Assembly (NCBI GenBank): GCA_036676195.1
Contig: JAKFDK010000029.1
Span: 1-42,323, forward strand
Length of the DNA stretch: 42,323 bases
Direction of reading: 5' to 3'
Origin: JAKFDK01 sp036676195
GTDB lineage: Bacteria; Bacillota; Sulfobacillia; Symbiobacteriales; ZC4RG38
Part shown: in pieces, positions 7,306-15,278 of the stretch
How positions within the stretch are numbered: position 1 is the first letter of the stretch
Layout: every line of letters begins with the position of its first letter
Program-made: the position numbers and the translations under genes
Notes under the pieces: generated by a model
Seen by the model: the letters and a program-made list of their open reading frames with translations, nothing else
Told to the model about the DNA's origin: nothing
Database searches by the model: none

Positions 7306-8699
7306 GCAGACGGTCTGTGGGCTTTGCCGCCATTTTGTTGGGGATGTGCGTGTCAGTCCTGATGCAGACGCTGGTGGCCACGGCTTTGCCGACCATTGCG
7401 GCTGAGCTGAACGGGATGAATCTGTATAGCTGGGTATTCGGCGCCTACATGCTGGCGGCCACGGTGACGATTCCCCTGTTCGGGCAACTGGCCGACCTTT
7501 ACGGCCGTCGCCCGCTGTTTCTGGCCGGACTGGCGCTGTTTCTGGCCGGGTCTGCCCTGGCGGGGCTGGCCGGGAGCATGGCGCAACTGGTGGGATTTCG
7601 CGTGGTACAGGGGGTAGGGGCCGGGGCGGTGGCACCGGCCGCCCTTGCGGCAGTGGGCGACCTGTTCGAGGAATCCAGACGGGGGCGCATCTTTGGCATC
7701 ATCGGGGCTGTGCAGGTCCTGGCGAATCTGGCCGGGCCGCTCCTGGGTGGCTGGGTGACCGATGGCCTGGACTGGCGCTGGGGGTTCTTTCTGGTCATTC
7801 CGTTCGGCTTGCTGGCGATGGCGGCGGGCGCGGCCGGGCTTGAACAGCGCCGGCCACCGGGTGGTGCGGCGACCGGGCAGGTGGACTGGGCGGGCTCCGG
7901 GATGCTGGGCATCGCCCTGTGTGCCGGGTTGTTGGGACTTGAGTCGGCAGGCAAAGGCGGTCTTCGCCTGCTGCCCGCACTGGCGGCCCTGCTGGGCGGA
8001 GCGCTGCTGGCGGCGGCGGCGGTGCGGTGGGAGAGGCGGCACCCTAACCCGGCTTTGCCGCTGACCCTGTTCCGGCGGACCGGACTGGGTCCGGCGGCCA
8101 TTGGCACCGTGTTGTTGGGGGCAGCCACCCACGGAGCGGCCGCGTACATACCGCTCTACGTGCAGGCCGTGCAGGGTGGCACCGCCACCGACGCCGGCAC
8201 CGTTCTGGGGCCGATGATGCTGGCGGCCGGGGTGGCCAGTGCCGGTGCCGGCTGGCTGGCGGGCCGTTGGCCACAGCCATTGATCACGGCTGCCGGCTGG
8301 CTGTTGACGGCCCTGTCCTTCCTGTGGCTGGGCATGGCAGGCGGTAGCGGCGGGGCTGCGCTGCTGGTGTTGGCACCGGTCCTGCTTGGCCTTGGCGGCG
8401 GGCTGCTCCTGCCCCTGTACCTGCTGGCCGCACAGGTGGCGGCCGGGCCCGGCCTGCGGGCCACCGCCAGCGGTATGATTCAGTTGGCCAGAAACCTGGG
8501 CGGCGCGGTGGGCATTCCCATGTCAGGCATCTGGCTGCCGCGGGGGGCTGGTGCTTCTCCGGAACCGGCTGCTGCCATGGGCCCGGCCGTGGCGGCGGTG
8601 TTCTACACACTGGCTGCTGTCGGCGGGATTGGGTTGTTGGTGACGGGGTATAGCGGTGCGAAGAACGGGGGTATGAACCATGGTCATCCTGCAGTTTAG
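7302..8699 (+). CDS. MFS drug exporter, DHA2 (EmrB/QacA) family
   Basis: 465 residues, almost wholly hydrophobic, consistent with 12-14 membrane helices. The N-terminus has LVATALPTIAAEL, hallmark of DHA2 pumps (TxxxxALPxIA). Motif A between helices 2 and 3 is GQLADLYGRRPLF (61-73), and a motif C-like GAGAVAPAALAAVGDLF follows. Such pumps are proton-driven exporters of drugs, dyes or biocides. It is coupled to tetR by a 4-nt overlap and its end overlaps the phosphotransferase start by 20 nt, so the three are one transcription unit. Specificity cannot be predicted. Confidence 0.92.
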   Translation: MSRRSVGFAAILLGMCVSVLMQTLVATALPTIAAELNGMNLYSWVFGAYMLAATVTIPLFGQLADLYGRRPLFLAGLALFLAGSALAGLAGSMAQLVGFRVVQGVGAGAVAPAALAAVGDLFEESRRGRIFGIIGAVQVLANLAGPLLGGWVTDGLDWRWGFFLVIPFGLLAMAAGAAGLEQRRPPGGAATGQVDWAGSGMLGIALCAGLLGLESAGKGGLRLLPALAALLGGALLAAAAVRWERRHPNPALPLTLFRRTGLGPAAIGTVLLGAATHGAAAYIPLYVQAVQGGTATDAGTVLGPMMLAAGVASAGAGWLAGRWPQPLITAAGWLLTALSFLWLGMAGGSGGAALLVLAPVLLGLGGGLLLPLYLLAAQVAAGPGLRATASGMIQLARNLGGAVGIPMSGIWLPRGAGASPEPAAAMGPAVAAVFYTLAAVGGIGLLVTGYSGAKNGGMNHGHPAV

Positions 8700-11232
8700 C
8701 CAGGTGGGCGCCGGTGATATCCATCTGGTCGGCGGCAAGGGGGCCAATCTCGGTGAGATGGCACAGGCCGGATTTCCGGTGCCCCCCGGTTTTTGCGTGA
8801 CGGCCGCGGCCTACCGGCAGTTTATTGCCGAAGCAGGCCTGTGGCCGGCGATTGCGGGTGAACTGGCGAGTGTGCCGGCCGAGGATATGGCAGCGCTGGA
8901 GGCGGCGGCTGCCCGGATTCGGGGGTTGCTGGAGGCGGCGCCGGTACCGGCGGAGGTGGAGGCGGCCGTGGTGGCTGCTTATGCCAGGTTGTCCGGCGGC
9001 CGCGCCCCGGTGGCCGTACGTTCTTCCGCCACGGCCGAAGACTTGCCGGAGGCCAGTTTTGCCGGGCAGCAGGAGACTTACCTGAACGTACAGGGCGAGG
9101 CTGCCGTGCTGGCGGCGGTCCGGCGCTGCTGGGCCTCCCTGTGGACCGCCCGGGCGATCGCCTACCGCCGGCGCAACGGCTTTCCGCATGAGCAGGTGCA
9201 CCTGGCGGTGGTGGTGCAGGAGATGGTGGAACCCGATACCGCCGGGGTGTTGTTCACCGCCAACCCCCTTTCCAACAACCCGGACGAGATACTGGTCAAT
9301 GCCGCCTACGGCCTGGGGGAAAGCGTGGTTTCCGGCCGGGTCACCCCGGACACCTATCGTTTAGCCAAGCAACCGGAGCTAAAGGTGGTGGAGAAAACCC
9401 TGGGGGCCAAGGGGACGCGCATGTGCGGACAGGGCGGGGGCGGCACCGTAACAGAAGCAGTGCCCCGGCCTGACCAGGAGCGGTTCTGCCTCGACTCCGG
9501 CGCCCTGCAGGCGCTGGTCAGCCTGGGCCTGCGGGTGGAAGCCCATTATCAGGCGCCCCAGGACATCGAGTGGGCCCTGGCCGGTGGCCGCCTGTATCTG
9601 CTGCAGGCCCGCCCGATTACGACGCTGGCGCGGGCTGTGCCGAAACGGAGCCAGCCGGGACGGCGGCTGACCCGCACGGAGCGGCTGGTGCTGGACGATA
9701 TTCTGGAGCATTACCCCGACCCGCCGTATCCCCTGGACTATGAGGCGGTGACCAGCGGTTACGAAACCCTGCTTGGCTTCATGCGGGGAGTCGGGTTGGC
9801 CGTTCCCCCTGCCGGGGAGATCATCTGCATGGATGAACTGGGGATTCCCAGCATCCGGCCGGCAGCACCGCGGCCCACCTGGCGGCTGCTGGCTCTGCCC
9901 TGGCGCCTGCGTACCTCTCTGCGGTATGACCCGGCTGACTGGGGGCGGGCCGAGGCAGCCCGGTTTACGGCTGTGCTGGCCGACCTGCGTACGGTCAGCC
10001 CCGCGCACCTGACCGGTGCGGCCCTCGCCGACCACATCGACCGGGCCATGGCGGTGGCCACCGAGCTAGGGCAAGTCCGTTTTACCCGCTATATCGGGCC
10101 GATGATGATTCGGGGTGCGCTGGTCAAGTTCTTCATCCGCCTGGGGGGCGGGCCGCGAAAAATCAGTGAAGCGGATCTGCTGGGCGGTCTGAGCTACAAA
10201 ACGATGGAGATTGATCAGGCCCTACAGCGGCTGGCGACTGTGGCGGCGGCGGCGCCAGAGGTGCAGGCGGCGCTGCTGGACCTGCCGGCCGGCCAGGTGC
10301 GGGCGGCCCTGGCGGCAACTCCGGCAGGGCCGGCCTTTCTACAGGAGGTTACCCTGTTCCTGAACCAGCACGGCGCCCGCACCATGAAGGTCTACCTGCC
10401 CTTTTCCACCAGTTCGTGGTCAGAAAACGCGGATAGCCTGTGGGCGACCCTGGCCGCCCTGCTGCGGCTGGTTGACCCGGACGCCGGCGAAACCCGGGCC
10501 GCTGCCGCCGCTGAGCGCTACCGGCAGCTCCGGGAGCGGGTGGCGGCTCGCCTGCCTGGCCCTTTGCGGCGGGCCTATCTGGCCGGGGTGGACCGGTTTC
10601 GTATGGCCCATGTGGTGCGTGAGGCGACCCTGTACGCCATTGAGGAGGCCCTGGCGCTGGCTCGGGCCGGTGGCCGGGAAGCTGGCCGGCAACTGGCAGC
10701 AGCGGGCGCCCTGGCGGCGCCGGAACAGGTGATCTTCCTGACTCTGCCTGAACTGCGGCAGGCCCTGCAGGGCCAGATGCCGCCAGAAACGGTACGGCGG
10801 ACTGTGGCGCGGCGGCGGGCAGCCCGTACGGCTGCCGAAGAGGCCTGGCGCGGCCCGGAGTACGGGGCCGCGGCGGTGGGTGAGGGAGATCTGTCCGGTC
10901 AGCCGGGCAGTCCCGGCGTCGCCCGTGGGGCGGTCAAGGTGATTGTCGGCCCGGCCGAGTTTGGTAAGCTGCAGCAGGGCGATGTTCTGGTATGTAACTT
11001 TACCGACCCGGCCTGGACGCCGCTGTTTGCCCTGGCGGCTGCAGTGGTGGCCGATACGGGCGGGCCGCTTTCCCATGCCGCCATTGTCGCCCGGGAGTAT
11101 GGAATTCCGGCCGTCTTGGGCACCCGGGTGGCCACGGCCCGGCTCAAGGACGGGGACACGGTGGTGGTGGACGGAGCCCGGGGGCTGGTACGGGTGCAAA
11201 CGCCGCCAACGTTGCCGGTGGCGGGCGCCTGA
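8680..11232 (+). CDS. PEP/pyruvate-binding phosphotransferase with rifampin phosphotransferase architecture
   Basis: 850 residues. An N-terminal ATP-grasp domain (LVGGKGANLGEM at 15-26; VAVRSSATAEDLPEASFAGQQET; ending LQARPITTL near 310) is followed by a central helical region, and the protein ends in a swivelling phosphohistidine domain with TGGPLSHAAIVAREYG (catalytic H799). There is no C-terminal PEP-binding TIM barrel, so it is not a PEP synthase or pyruvate phosphate dikinase. The order matches rifampin phosphotransferase (RPH). In the central domain, however, the RPH-like G-M-R-x-P-G-E-I-D-I region reads GARTMKVYLPFSTSSW, so the acceptor substrate may differ. Its place behind a repressor and an efflux pump suggests drug or metabolite inactivation (inference). 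Confidence 0.8.
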   Translation: MVILQFSQVGAGDIHLVGGKGANLGEMAQAGFPVPPGFCVTAAAYRQFIAEAGLWPAIAGELASVPAEDMAALEAAAARIRGLLEAAPVPAEVEAAVVAAYARLSGGRAPVAVRSSATAEDLPEASFAGQQETYLNVQGEAAVLAAVRRCWASLWTARAIAYRRRNGFPHEQVHLAVVVQEMVEPDTAGVLFTANPLSNNPDEILVNAAYGLGESVVSGRVTPDTYRLAKQPELKVVEKTLGAKGTRMCGQGGGGTVTEAVPRPDQERFCLDSGALQALVSLGLRVEAHYQAPQDIEWALAGGRLYLLQARPITTLARAVPKRSQPGRRLTRTERLVLDDILEHYPDPPYPLDYEAVTSGYETLLGFMRGVGLAVPPAGEIICMDELGIPSIRPAAPRPTWRLLALPWRLRTSLRYDPADWGRAEAARFTAVLADLRTVSPAHLTGAALADHIDRAMAVATELGQVRFTRYIGPMMIRGALVKFFIRLGGGPRKISEADLLGGLSYKTMEIDQALQRLATVAAAAPEVQAALLDLPAGQVRAALAATPAGPAFLQEVTLFLNQHGARTMKVYLPFSTSSWSENADSLWATLAALLRLVDPDAGETRAAAAAERYRQLRERVAARLPGPLRRAYLAGVDRFRMAHVVREATLYAIEEALALARAGGREAGRQLAAAGALAAPEQVIFLTLPELRQALQGQMPPETVRRTVARRRAARTAAEEAWRGPEYGAAAVGEGDLSGQPGSPGVARGAVKVIVGPAEFGKLQQGDVLVCNFTDPAWTPLFALAAAVVADTGGPLSHAAIVAREYGIPAVLGTRVATARLKDGDTVVVDGARGLVRVQTPPTLPVAGA

Positions 11233-11257
11233 GCATCCCGGGGAACGGCAAACACAA

Positions 11258-11285
11258 AGACACCAGGTTCTGCACCCTGGTGTCT
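11258..11285. terminator. bidirectional terminator hairpin
   Basis: AGACACCAGG and CCTGGTGTCT form a perfect 10-bp stem with an 8-nt loop. On the minus strand it is followed by TTTGTGTTTG. It separates the convergent phosphotransferase and HAD genes. Confidence 0.72.
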
Positions 11286-11309
11286 GATCTATTTCCATGC
11301 GGTTGGAGT

Positions 11310-12146
11310 TCAGTTTTGCACCTGTTCGATGGCAGCGAGAATGGCTTCAAAAAGATCAGCCGCACCGTCGTTGCCGTAATCGCCGGCAACTGCCAGGGCT
11401 TCGGCTTTCAGCAGGGGGTCGGCATTGCCCATGGCCACGCCCACACCGGCCATCCGCACCAATTCCATGTCGTTACGGGCATCCCCAATGGCGGCAATCT
11501 TGCGATTCGGAATGCCCAGCCGTTCGGCCAGCACCCGCGCCCCCCAGGCCTTGCTGATGCCATGGGGTGCAATCTCCAGATAGTCGGGGTGGTAAATGAT
11601 ATGGGCCCGGTCGTCCCAGCGTGCCCGAGCCTCCTCGTACAGATGGGCCGCTCCCCAGGGCATGACCTTGTGCGCCGGCTGCATCCAGTCCGTGCGGTCT
11701 GGCACCAGCGGCGATACCCCGCGGACGCGGTTGGCCTCCTCAATCAGGGGCGTCATCCGGGTTACAAAGTAGCCGGCGGACGACATGATGTAGGTCGGGC
11801 ACGCATGCCCGTCAAAGAAGGCAGCCATGCCGGCCGTCAGTTCAGGCGACAGGGTCCGGTCAGCCAGCAACGTGTCTCCGTCGTAAACGGCGGCACCGTT
11901 GTTGCAGACGAAATACCGGCCGCCCAGTTCCTGCACAACGGGTCGGGTGGCCTCCGGTGCCCGCCCGGTGCATACCACAAAAGTGATGCCATGTTCCATC
12001 AGCTTGCGGATAGCCCGACGGCTGCGCTCCCCGATCTGGTGGTCGGGGCTCAGCAAGGTTTCATCGAGATCACTGAAGACCAGACGAATGCCAGCGAGTA
12101 GCTTGCGGTCAAGGCCGATCGGACCGGTCGGTACGAACGTAGCCAT
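11310..12146 (-). CDS. Cof-type HAD-IIB phosphatase
   Basis: 278 residues, usual for Cof/YidA-like phosphatases. Motif I is FSDLDETLL (nucleophile and acid aspartates), motif II is VVCTGR, motif III a Lys in KAWGARVLAERLGI, and motif IV is AIGDARNDMELVRMAGVGVAMGNA, all in correct order. These enzymes act on sugar phosphates or small phospho-metabolites in the cytoplasm. ATG 12146 is chosen because GGAGGT sits 7 nt before it; the upstream ATG at 12161 actually contains the SD sequence. It stands alone, convergent with the preceding operon. Confidence 0.92.
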   Translation of the reverse strand: MATFVPTGPIGLDRKLLAGIRLVFSDLDETLLSPDHQIGERSRRAIRKLMEHGITFVVCTGRAPEATRPVVQELGGRYFVCNNGAAVYDGDTLLADRTLSPELTAGMAAFFDGHACPTYIMSSAGYFVTRMTPLIEEANRVRGVSPLVPDRTDWMQPAHKVMPWGAAHLYEEARARWDDRAHIIYHPDYLEIAPHGISKAWGARVLAERLGIPNRKIAAIGDARNDMELVRMAGVGVAMGNADPLLKAEALAVAGDYGNDGAADLFEAILAAIEQVQN

Positions 12147-12203
12147 GTTCGGGACCTCCATTGTATATATTAGCCCGCTTTCATTAGTGAAACTTTTCCC
12201 ATG

Positions 12204-12233
12204 ATAATAGCATAGCTCCGGTCAATTCGGCAA
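12204..12233 (-). promoter_or_regulatory. likely sigma-A promoter of the HAD gene
   Basis: On the minus strand TTGCCG (-35) is separated by 18 bp from TATTAT (-10), about 58 bp before the HAD start. Confidence 0.5.
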
Positions 12234-12408
12234 GAACCTACGTGTTTCACCAGAAGTCTACAAGCTCTATCGGGAATAGTGCGAAACGTTTTTTCGCCAA
12301 ACAGTGCTACCATGGAAGTGAAATTCCGCAGGAATCCCGGAGGGCGAGGCGAACCTATCAACGGTTAAACTCCGTATTACTCATTGAGATTCCAACGCGC
12401 TCACCTGC

Positions 12409-12435
12409 GGGGGCCGTGGCCCCCACTTTATTTTT
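12409..12435 (+). terminator. terminator/attenuator hairpin in the leader of the foldase gene
   Basis: GGGGGCC-GT-GGCCCCC is a perfect short GC-rich stem, followed by ACTTTATTTTT and then immediately by the GAGGAGG ribosome site of the next gene. It has the form of an intrinsic terminator inside a 5' leader. No recognised riboswitch or T-box motif was seen in 12240-12408, so the signal, if any, is unknown. It might instead simply insulate the gene from read-through. Confidence 0.5.
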
Positions 12436-12452
12436 GAGGAGGCTTCAGGGCG

Positions 12453-13352
12453 TTGAAGAATAACTTTGTCTGGGTATTGCTGACGCTGGGCTTTGCTGCT
12501 CTTTCGGCTGTGCTGGGTTTTCAGCTCTATAGTTTGTCCGGCGATGTGACGGTGGCCAGTGTTAATGGTGAAAAAATCACCAAGGAAGAGGTATACCAGA
12601 AGCTAAGTGCCCAATACGGCGGCGAACTGGTGAATAGCTTGATCGACGACAAGCTGATCAACCAGGAGGCCCGCAAGGCCGACATGAAGGTGACCCCGGA
12701 CGAAATCAAGACCGAAATGGCTAAGATCAAGGCCAATTTCCCGTCTGAAGTGGAGTTCCAGGTTGCCCTGACGCAGGCTGGGCTAAACCAGGCCGAGTTG
12801 GAGGAGAAGGTTGGCAGCCAGTTGCTGCTGAAGAAAATCCTTACCCCCAAGGTACAGGAAAAGGTAACAGATGTACAGGTAAAGGAATACTTCGAGGCCA
12901 ACCGCACGAAGTTTGACCAACCAGCGCAGGTGCGGGCCGCGCATATCCTGGTGAAGACGGAAGAGGAAGCCAAGGCGATCCTCGATGAACTGGCCAAGGG
13001 TGGCGATTTCGCTGCCATTGCCAAGGCCAAGTCGCTCGACCCCGGCAGCAAGGACAACGGCGGCGACCTGGACTTCTTCACGGCTGACCGGATGGTGAAG
13101 CCCTTCTCCGACGCCGCCTTCTCCATGAATGTGGGACAGATCTCCGGCGCAGTGCAGAGTGAGTTCGGTTATCACATCATCAAGGTGACAGATAAGAAAG
13201 CGGCTGTAACGCCCAAGTTCGAGGACGTGCAAGTCAAGATCAAGGATGACCTGACGAATCAGGAACTGCAGAAATTAGTTCCAGAATGGCTGAAGGAAAC
13301 CAAGGGAAAGGCCAGCATTACCAACACGCTGGAGAAGAAAGAAACCAAGTAA
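12453..13352 (+). CDS. prsA: PrsA/SurA-like parvulin peptidyl-prolyl isomerase
   Basis: 299 residues. A short N-terminal hydrophobic segment (FVWVLLTLGFAALSAVLGF) exports and anchors it. A SurA-N-like helical region with VNGEKITKEEV, LVNSLIDDKLI and a parvulin domain at about 160-247 follow (RAAHILVKTEEEA, GGDLDFF, PFSDAAFSM, FGYHIIKV). It assists folding of proteins outside the membrane. Unlike Bacillus PrsA there is no lipobox cysteine, so it is probably held by the uncleaved helix. TTG 12453 follows GAGGAGG by 10 nt. A strong terminator closes the gene. Confidence 0.88.
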   Translation: MKNNFVWVLLTLGFAALSAVLGFQLYSLSGDVTVASVNGEKITKEEVYQKLSAQYGGELVNSLIDDKLINQEARKADMKVTPDEIKTEMAKIKANFPSEVEFQVALTQAGLNQAELEEKVGSQLLLKKILTPKVQEKVTDVQVKEYFEANRTKFDQPAQVRAAHILVKTEEEAKAILDELAKGGDFAAIAKAKSLDPGSKDNGGDLDFFTADRMVKPFSDAAFSMNVGQISGAVQSEFGYHIIKVTDKKAAVTPKFEDVQVKIKDDLTNQELQKLVPEWLKETKGKASITNTLEKKETK

Positions 13353-13358
13353 CCAGTG

Positions 13359-13392
13359 AGGCCCCAACCGCCAGGCGGTTGGGGCCTGTTTT
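13359..13392 (+). terminator. strong intrinsic terminator
   Basis: AGGCCCCAACCGCC pairs fully with GGCGGTTGGGGCCT, then GTTTTT. It ends the foldase transcript. Confidence 0.93.
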
Positions 13393-13456
13393 TCACTTCG
13401 GAAGCTGCCGTGTTAGAATAGGGAAACGTATGAAGCCGAATAAGGAGGCGCGGTTC

Positions 13457-14752
13457 GTGACCTTCCCGCTCCACAAGGCCGAAGCTCTGTTTGCAGCCAG
13501 CAAAGAGGTTATCCCCGGCGGTGTCAATAGCCCGGTGCGGGCGTTCCGGTCTGTTGGCGGTACGCCGCCGTTCGCGGTTCGGGGTGAAGGCAGTCGCCTG
13601 TATGACGCTGACGGTAACACCTACATTGACTACTGTCTTTCCTGGGGGCCACTGATCCTGGGGCACGCCCACCCCGAAGTAGTGGTGGCATTGAAGCAGG
13701 CCGTGGAGCGCGGCACCAGCTATGGAGTGCCGACGGAACTGGAATTGGAGATGGCCCGGGCCATCTGTGCGTTTTACCCTGGCATGGAAATGGTGCGGCT
13801 GGTGAACTCCGGCACCGAGGCGACCATGAGTGCCATTCGGGTCGCTCGGGCTGCAACCGGGCGGGCCAAGGTGGTCAAATTCATCGGCAACTACCATGGC
13901 CACAGTGACATGCTGCTGGTCAGTGCCGGTTCGGGCGCGGCTGACCTGGGTGTTCCGGACAGCCCGGGAGTACCCGCCGCGGCCGCCACCAACACCCTCA
14001 ATCTGCCCTATAACGACTCTGAAGCCGTCACCCAGGCCTTTGCGCGCTCTGGCAGTGATATTGCCTGTATCATTGTGGAGCCTGTGGCCGGCAACATGGG
14101 CCTGGTGCTCCCCAGGCCAGGGTTCCTGGAACTGCTTCGGCGTTTGGCTTCTGAACACGGTGCCCTGCTGATTTTTGATGAGGTGCTGTGCGGTTTCCGC
14201 CTCCCTGGCGGTTCGGCAGCCGCCCACTTTCATATCGACCCGGACCTGGTATGCCTGGGTAAGGTCATTGGCGGCGGACTGCCGGTGGGGGCTTATGGCG
14301 GGAAGCGCCGCTATATGGAACTGGTGGCCCCGGCCGGGCCGGTGTACCAGGCAGGAACATTGTCGGGTAACCCGCTGGCCGTCACGGCCGGACTGACGCA
14401 ATTGCGGATTCTGCAGCGACCGGGCGTGTGGCAGAGTCTTGAGGACCGGCAGCGCCGGTTGGTGAGCGGGCTCAATACCGTTCTGGAGCGCCGGGGATTG
14501 CCTTACCGGGCTCAGGGTATTGGCAGCCTGTTCGGATTGTTCTTTAACCCGGAGCCAGTGGTGGACTTTGCCACCGCTAACCAATCGGATAAGGCCATGT
14601 ATAGCCGGTTTTTCCATGCACTCATGCGCCGGGGGGTCTACTTCGCACCTTCGCAACTGGAAGCCGGATTTGTCAGCCTGGCCCACACAGAGGCGGACCT
14701 GGAGGCGACGGTGGCGGCGGTGGACGAAGCTCTGACAGAAGCCCTCGTGTAG
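13457..14752 (+). CDS. hemL: glutamate-1-semialdehyde 2,1-aminomutase
   Basis: 431 residues, standard length. It converts glutamate-1-semialdehyde to 5-aminolevulinate with PLP, in the C5 tetrapyrrole pathway. The family start VIPGGVNSPVRAF is at 18-30, NSGTEATMSAIRVAR binds the PLP phosphate, IIVEPVAGNMG and IFDEVLCGFR supply the ring-contacting aspartate, and K269 in CLGKVIGGGLPVGAYGG is the Schiff-base lysine. GTG 13457 is preferred: GGAGG lies 8 nt upstream, whereas ATG 13430 has no SD and adds residues outside the family. No other heme genes flank it. A weak TAGAAT at 13414-13419 could be its -10. Confidence 0.97.
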   Translation: MTFPLHKAEALFAASKEVIPGGVNSPVRAFRSVGGTPPFAVRGEGSRLYDADGNTYIDYCLSWGPLILGHAHPEVVVALKQAVERGTSYGVPTELELEMARAICAFYPGMEMVRLVNSGTEATMSAIRVARAATGRAKVVKFIGNYHGHSDMLLVSAGSGAADLGVPDSPGVPAAAATNTLNLPYNDSEAVTQAFARSGSDIACIIVEPVAGNMGLVLPRPGFLELLRRLASEHGALLIFDEVLCGFRLPGGSAAAHFHIDPDLVCLGKVIGGGLPVGAYGGKRRYMELVAPAGPVYQAGTLSGNPLAVTAGLTQLRILQRPGVWQSLEDRQRRLVSGLNTVLERRGLPYRAQGIGSLFGLFFNPEPVVDFATANQSDKAMYSRFFHALMRRGVYFAPSQLEAGFVSLAHTEADLEATVAAVDEALTEALV

Positions 14753-14757
14753 CATAG

Positions 14758-14798
14758 TGCCAGGATCAAGAACCCAAGCCGGTCAGGAGGCATTTTTT
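14758..14798 (+). terminator. weak terminator-like structure after hemL
   Basis: An imperfect stem (TGCC..GATC with GGTC..GGCA) is followed by six T residues. Stability looks poor; called because of the T tract and position. Confidence 0.3.
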
Positions 14799-14871
14799 CT
14801 ATAGCAAGAAAGAGCCGCACCTGAAAGGTTTGCCAAGAGAGAAGCGAATAGTAATTTGTGCATGGCGCGAC

Positions 14872-15210
14872 TCACTCGGGGCAGTGGCGGTTTTCTTCGG
14901 GGTTACGCGTGTTGTGCGACAGGTCCTCGATCCGTACATCGAGCCGTTCCAGCAGGCGGGTGTTCTGGTCCGCCCGCTGACTGATCAGATCCAGCATGTG
15001 GACAAGTACCTGCTCCTGGCGGGCAAAGGCAGCCTCAATGCGCTCAAGGGACCGGAGGACGTCGGTTTGTGCGGTGGTGGTGATTTGGGTGTGGTGGCCG
15101 TTGCCGTTGCGTCCTCGCACCAGGGCGAGAATGATGTCCTTGAAGGTGAACATAGCCAGCAGAAATGCAACTGCCCACGGGCCAAGATCCTTCAGATCAG
15201 TTGGGTCCAA
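14872..15210 (-). CDS. small membrane-anchored coiled-coil protein
   Basis: 112 residues. After DPTDLKDLGP comes one membrane helix (WAVAFLLAMFTFKDIILALV), a basic Gly/Asn/His linker, and a C-terminal amphipathic helix with heptad-like spacing (TDVLRSLERIEAAFARQEQVLVHMLDLI.., RLLERLDVRIEDL). This layout resembles BhlA/UviB/XhlA-like holin-associated proteins, but no phage genes are near and the likeness is only structural. TTG 15210 is chosen because GAGGGG is 8 nt upstream. It is divergent from the AlkA gene. Function unknown. Confidence 0.65.
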   Translation of the reverse strand: MDPTDLKDLGPWAVAFLLAMFTFKDIILALVRGRNGNGHHTQITTTAQTDVLRSLERIEAAFARQEQVLVHMLDLISQRADQNTRLLERLDVRIEDLSHNTRNPEENRHCPE

Positions 15211-15278
15211 TGCATACACCCCTCATACCGCCTGTGCTAAAGTTTATGTTACGTCCACTAACAAGGGTGATACTGGAA

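Noticed and set aside
8680..11232. Call as PEP synthase or pyruvate phosphate dikinase
   Set aside because: The C-terminal PEP-binding barrel is absent and the phosphohistidine domain is at the very end.
13259..14755. 498-codon minus-strand frame over the foldase end and hemL
   Set aside because: Antisense of hemL with His/Arg/Gln-rich composition typical of shadows; hemL is certain on the plus strand.
14872..15210. Prophage holin as a firm call
   Set aside because: Only topology is similar and no phage lysis, structural or integrase genes are nearby.
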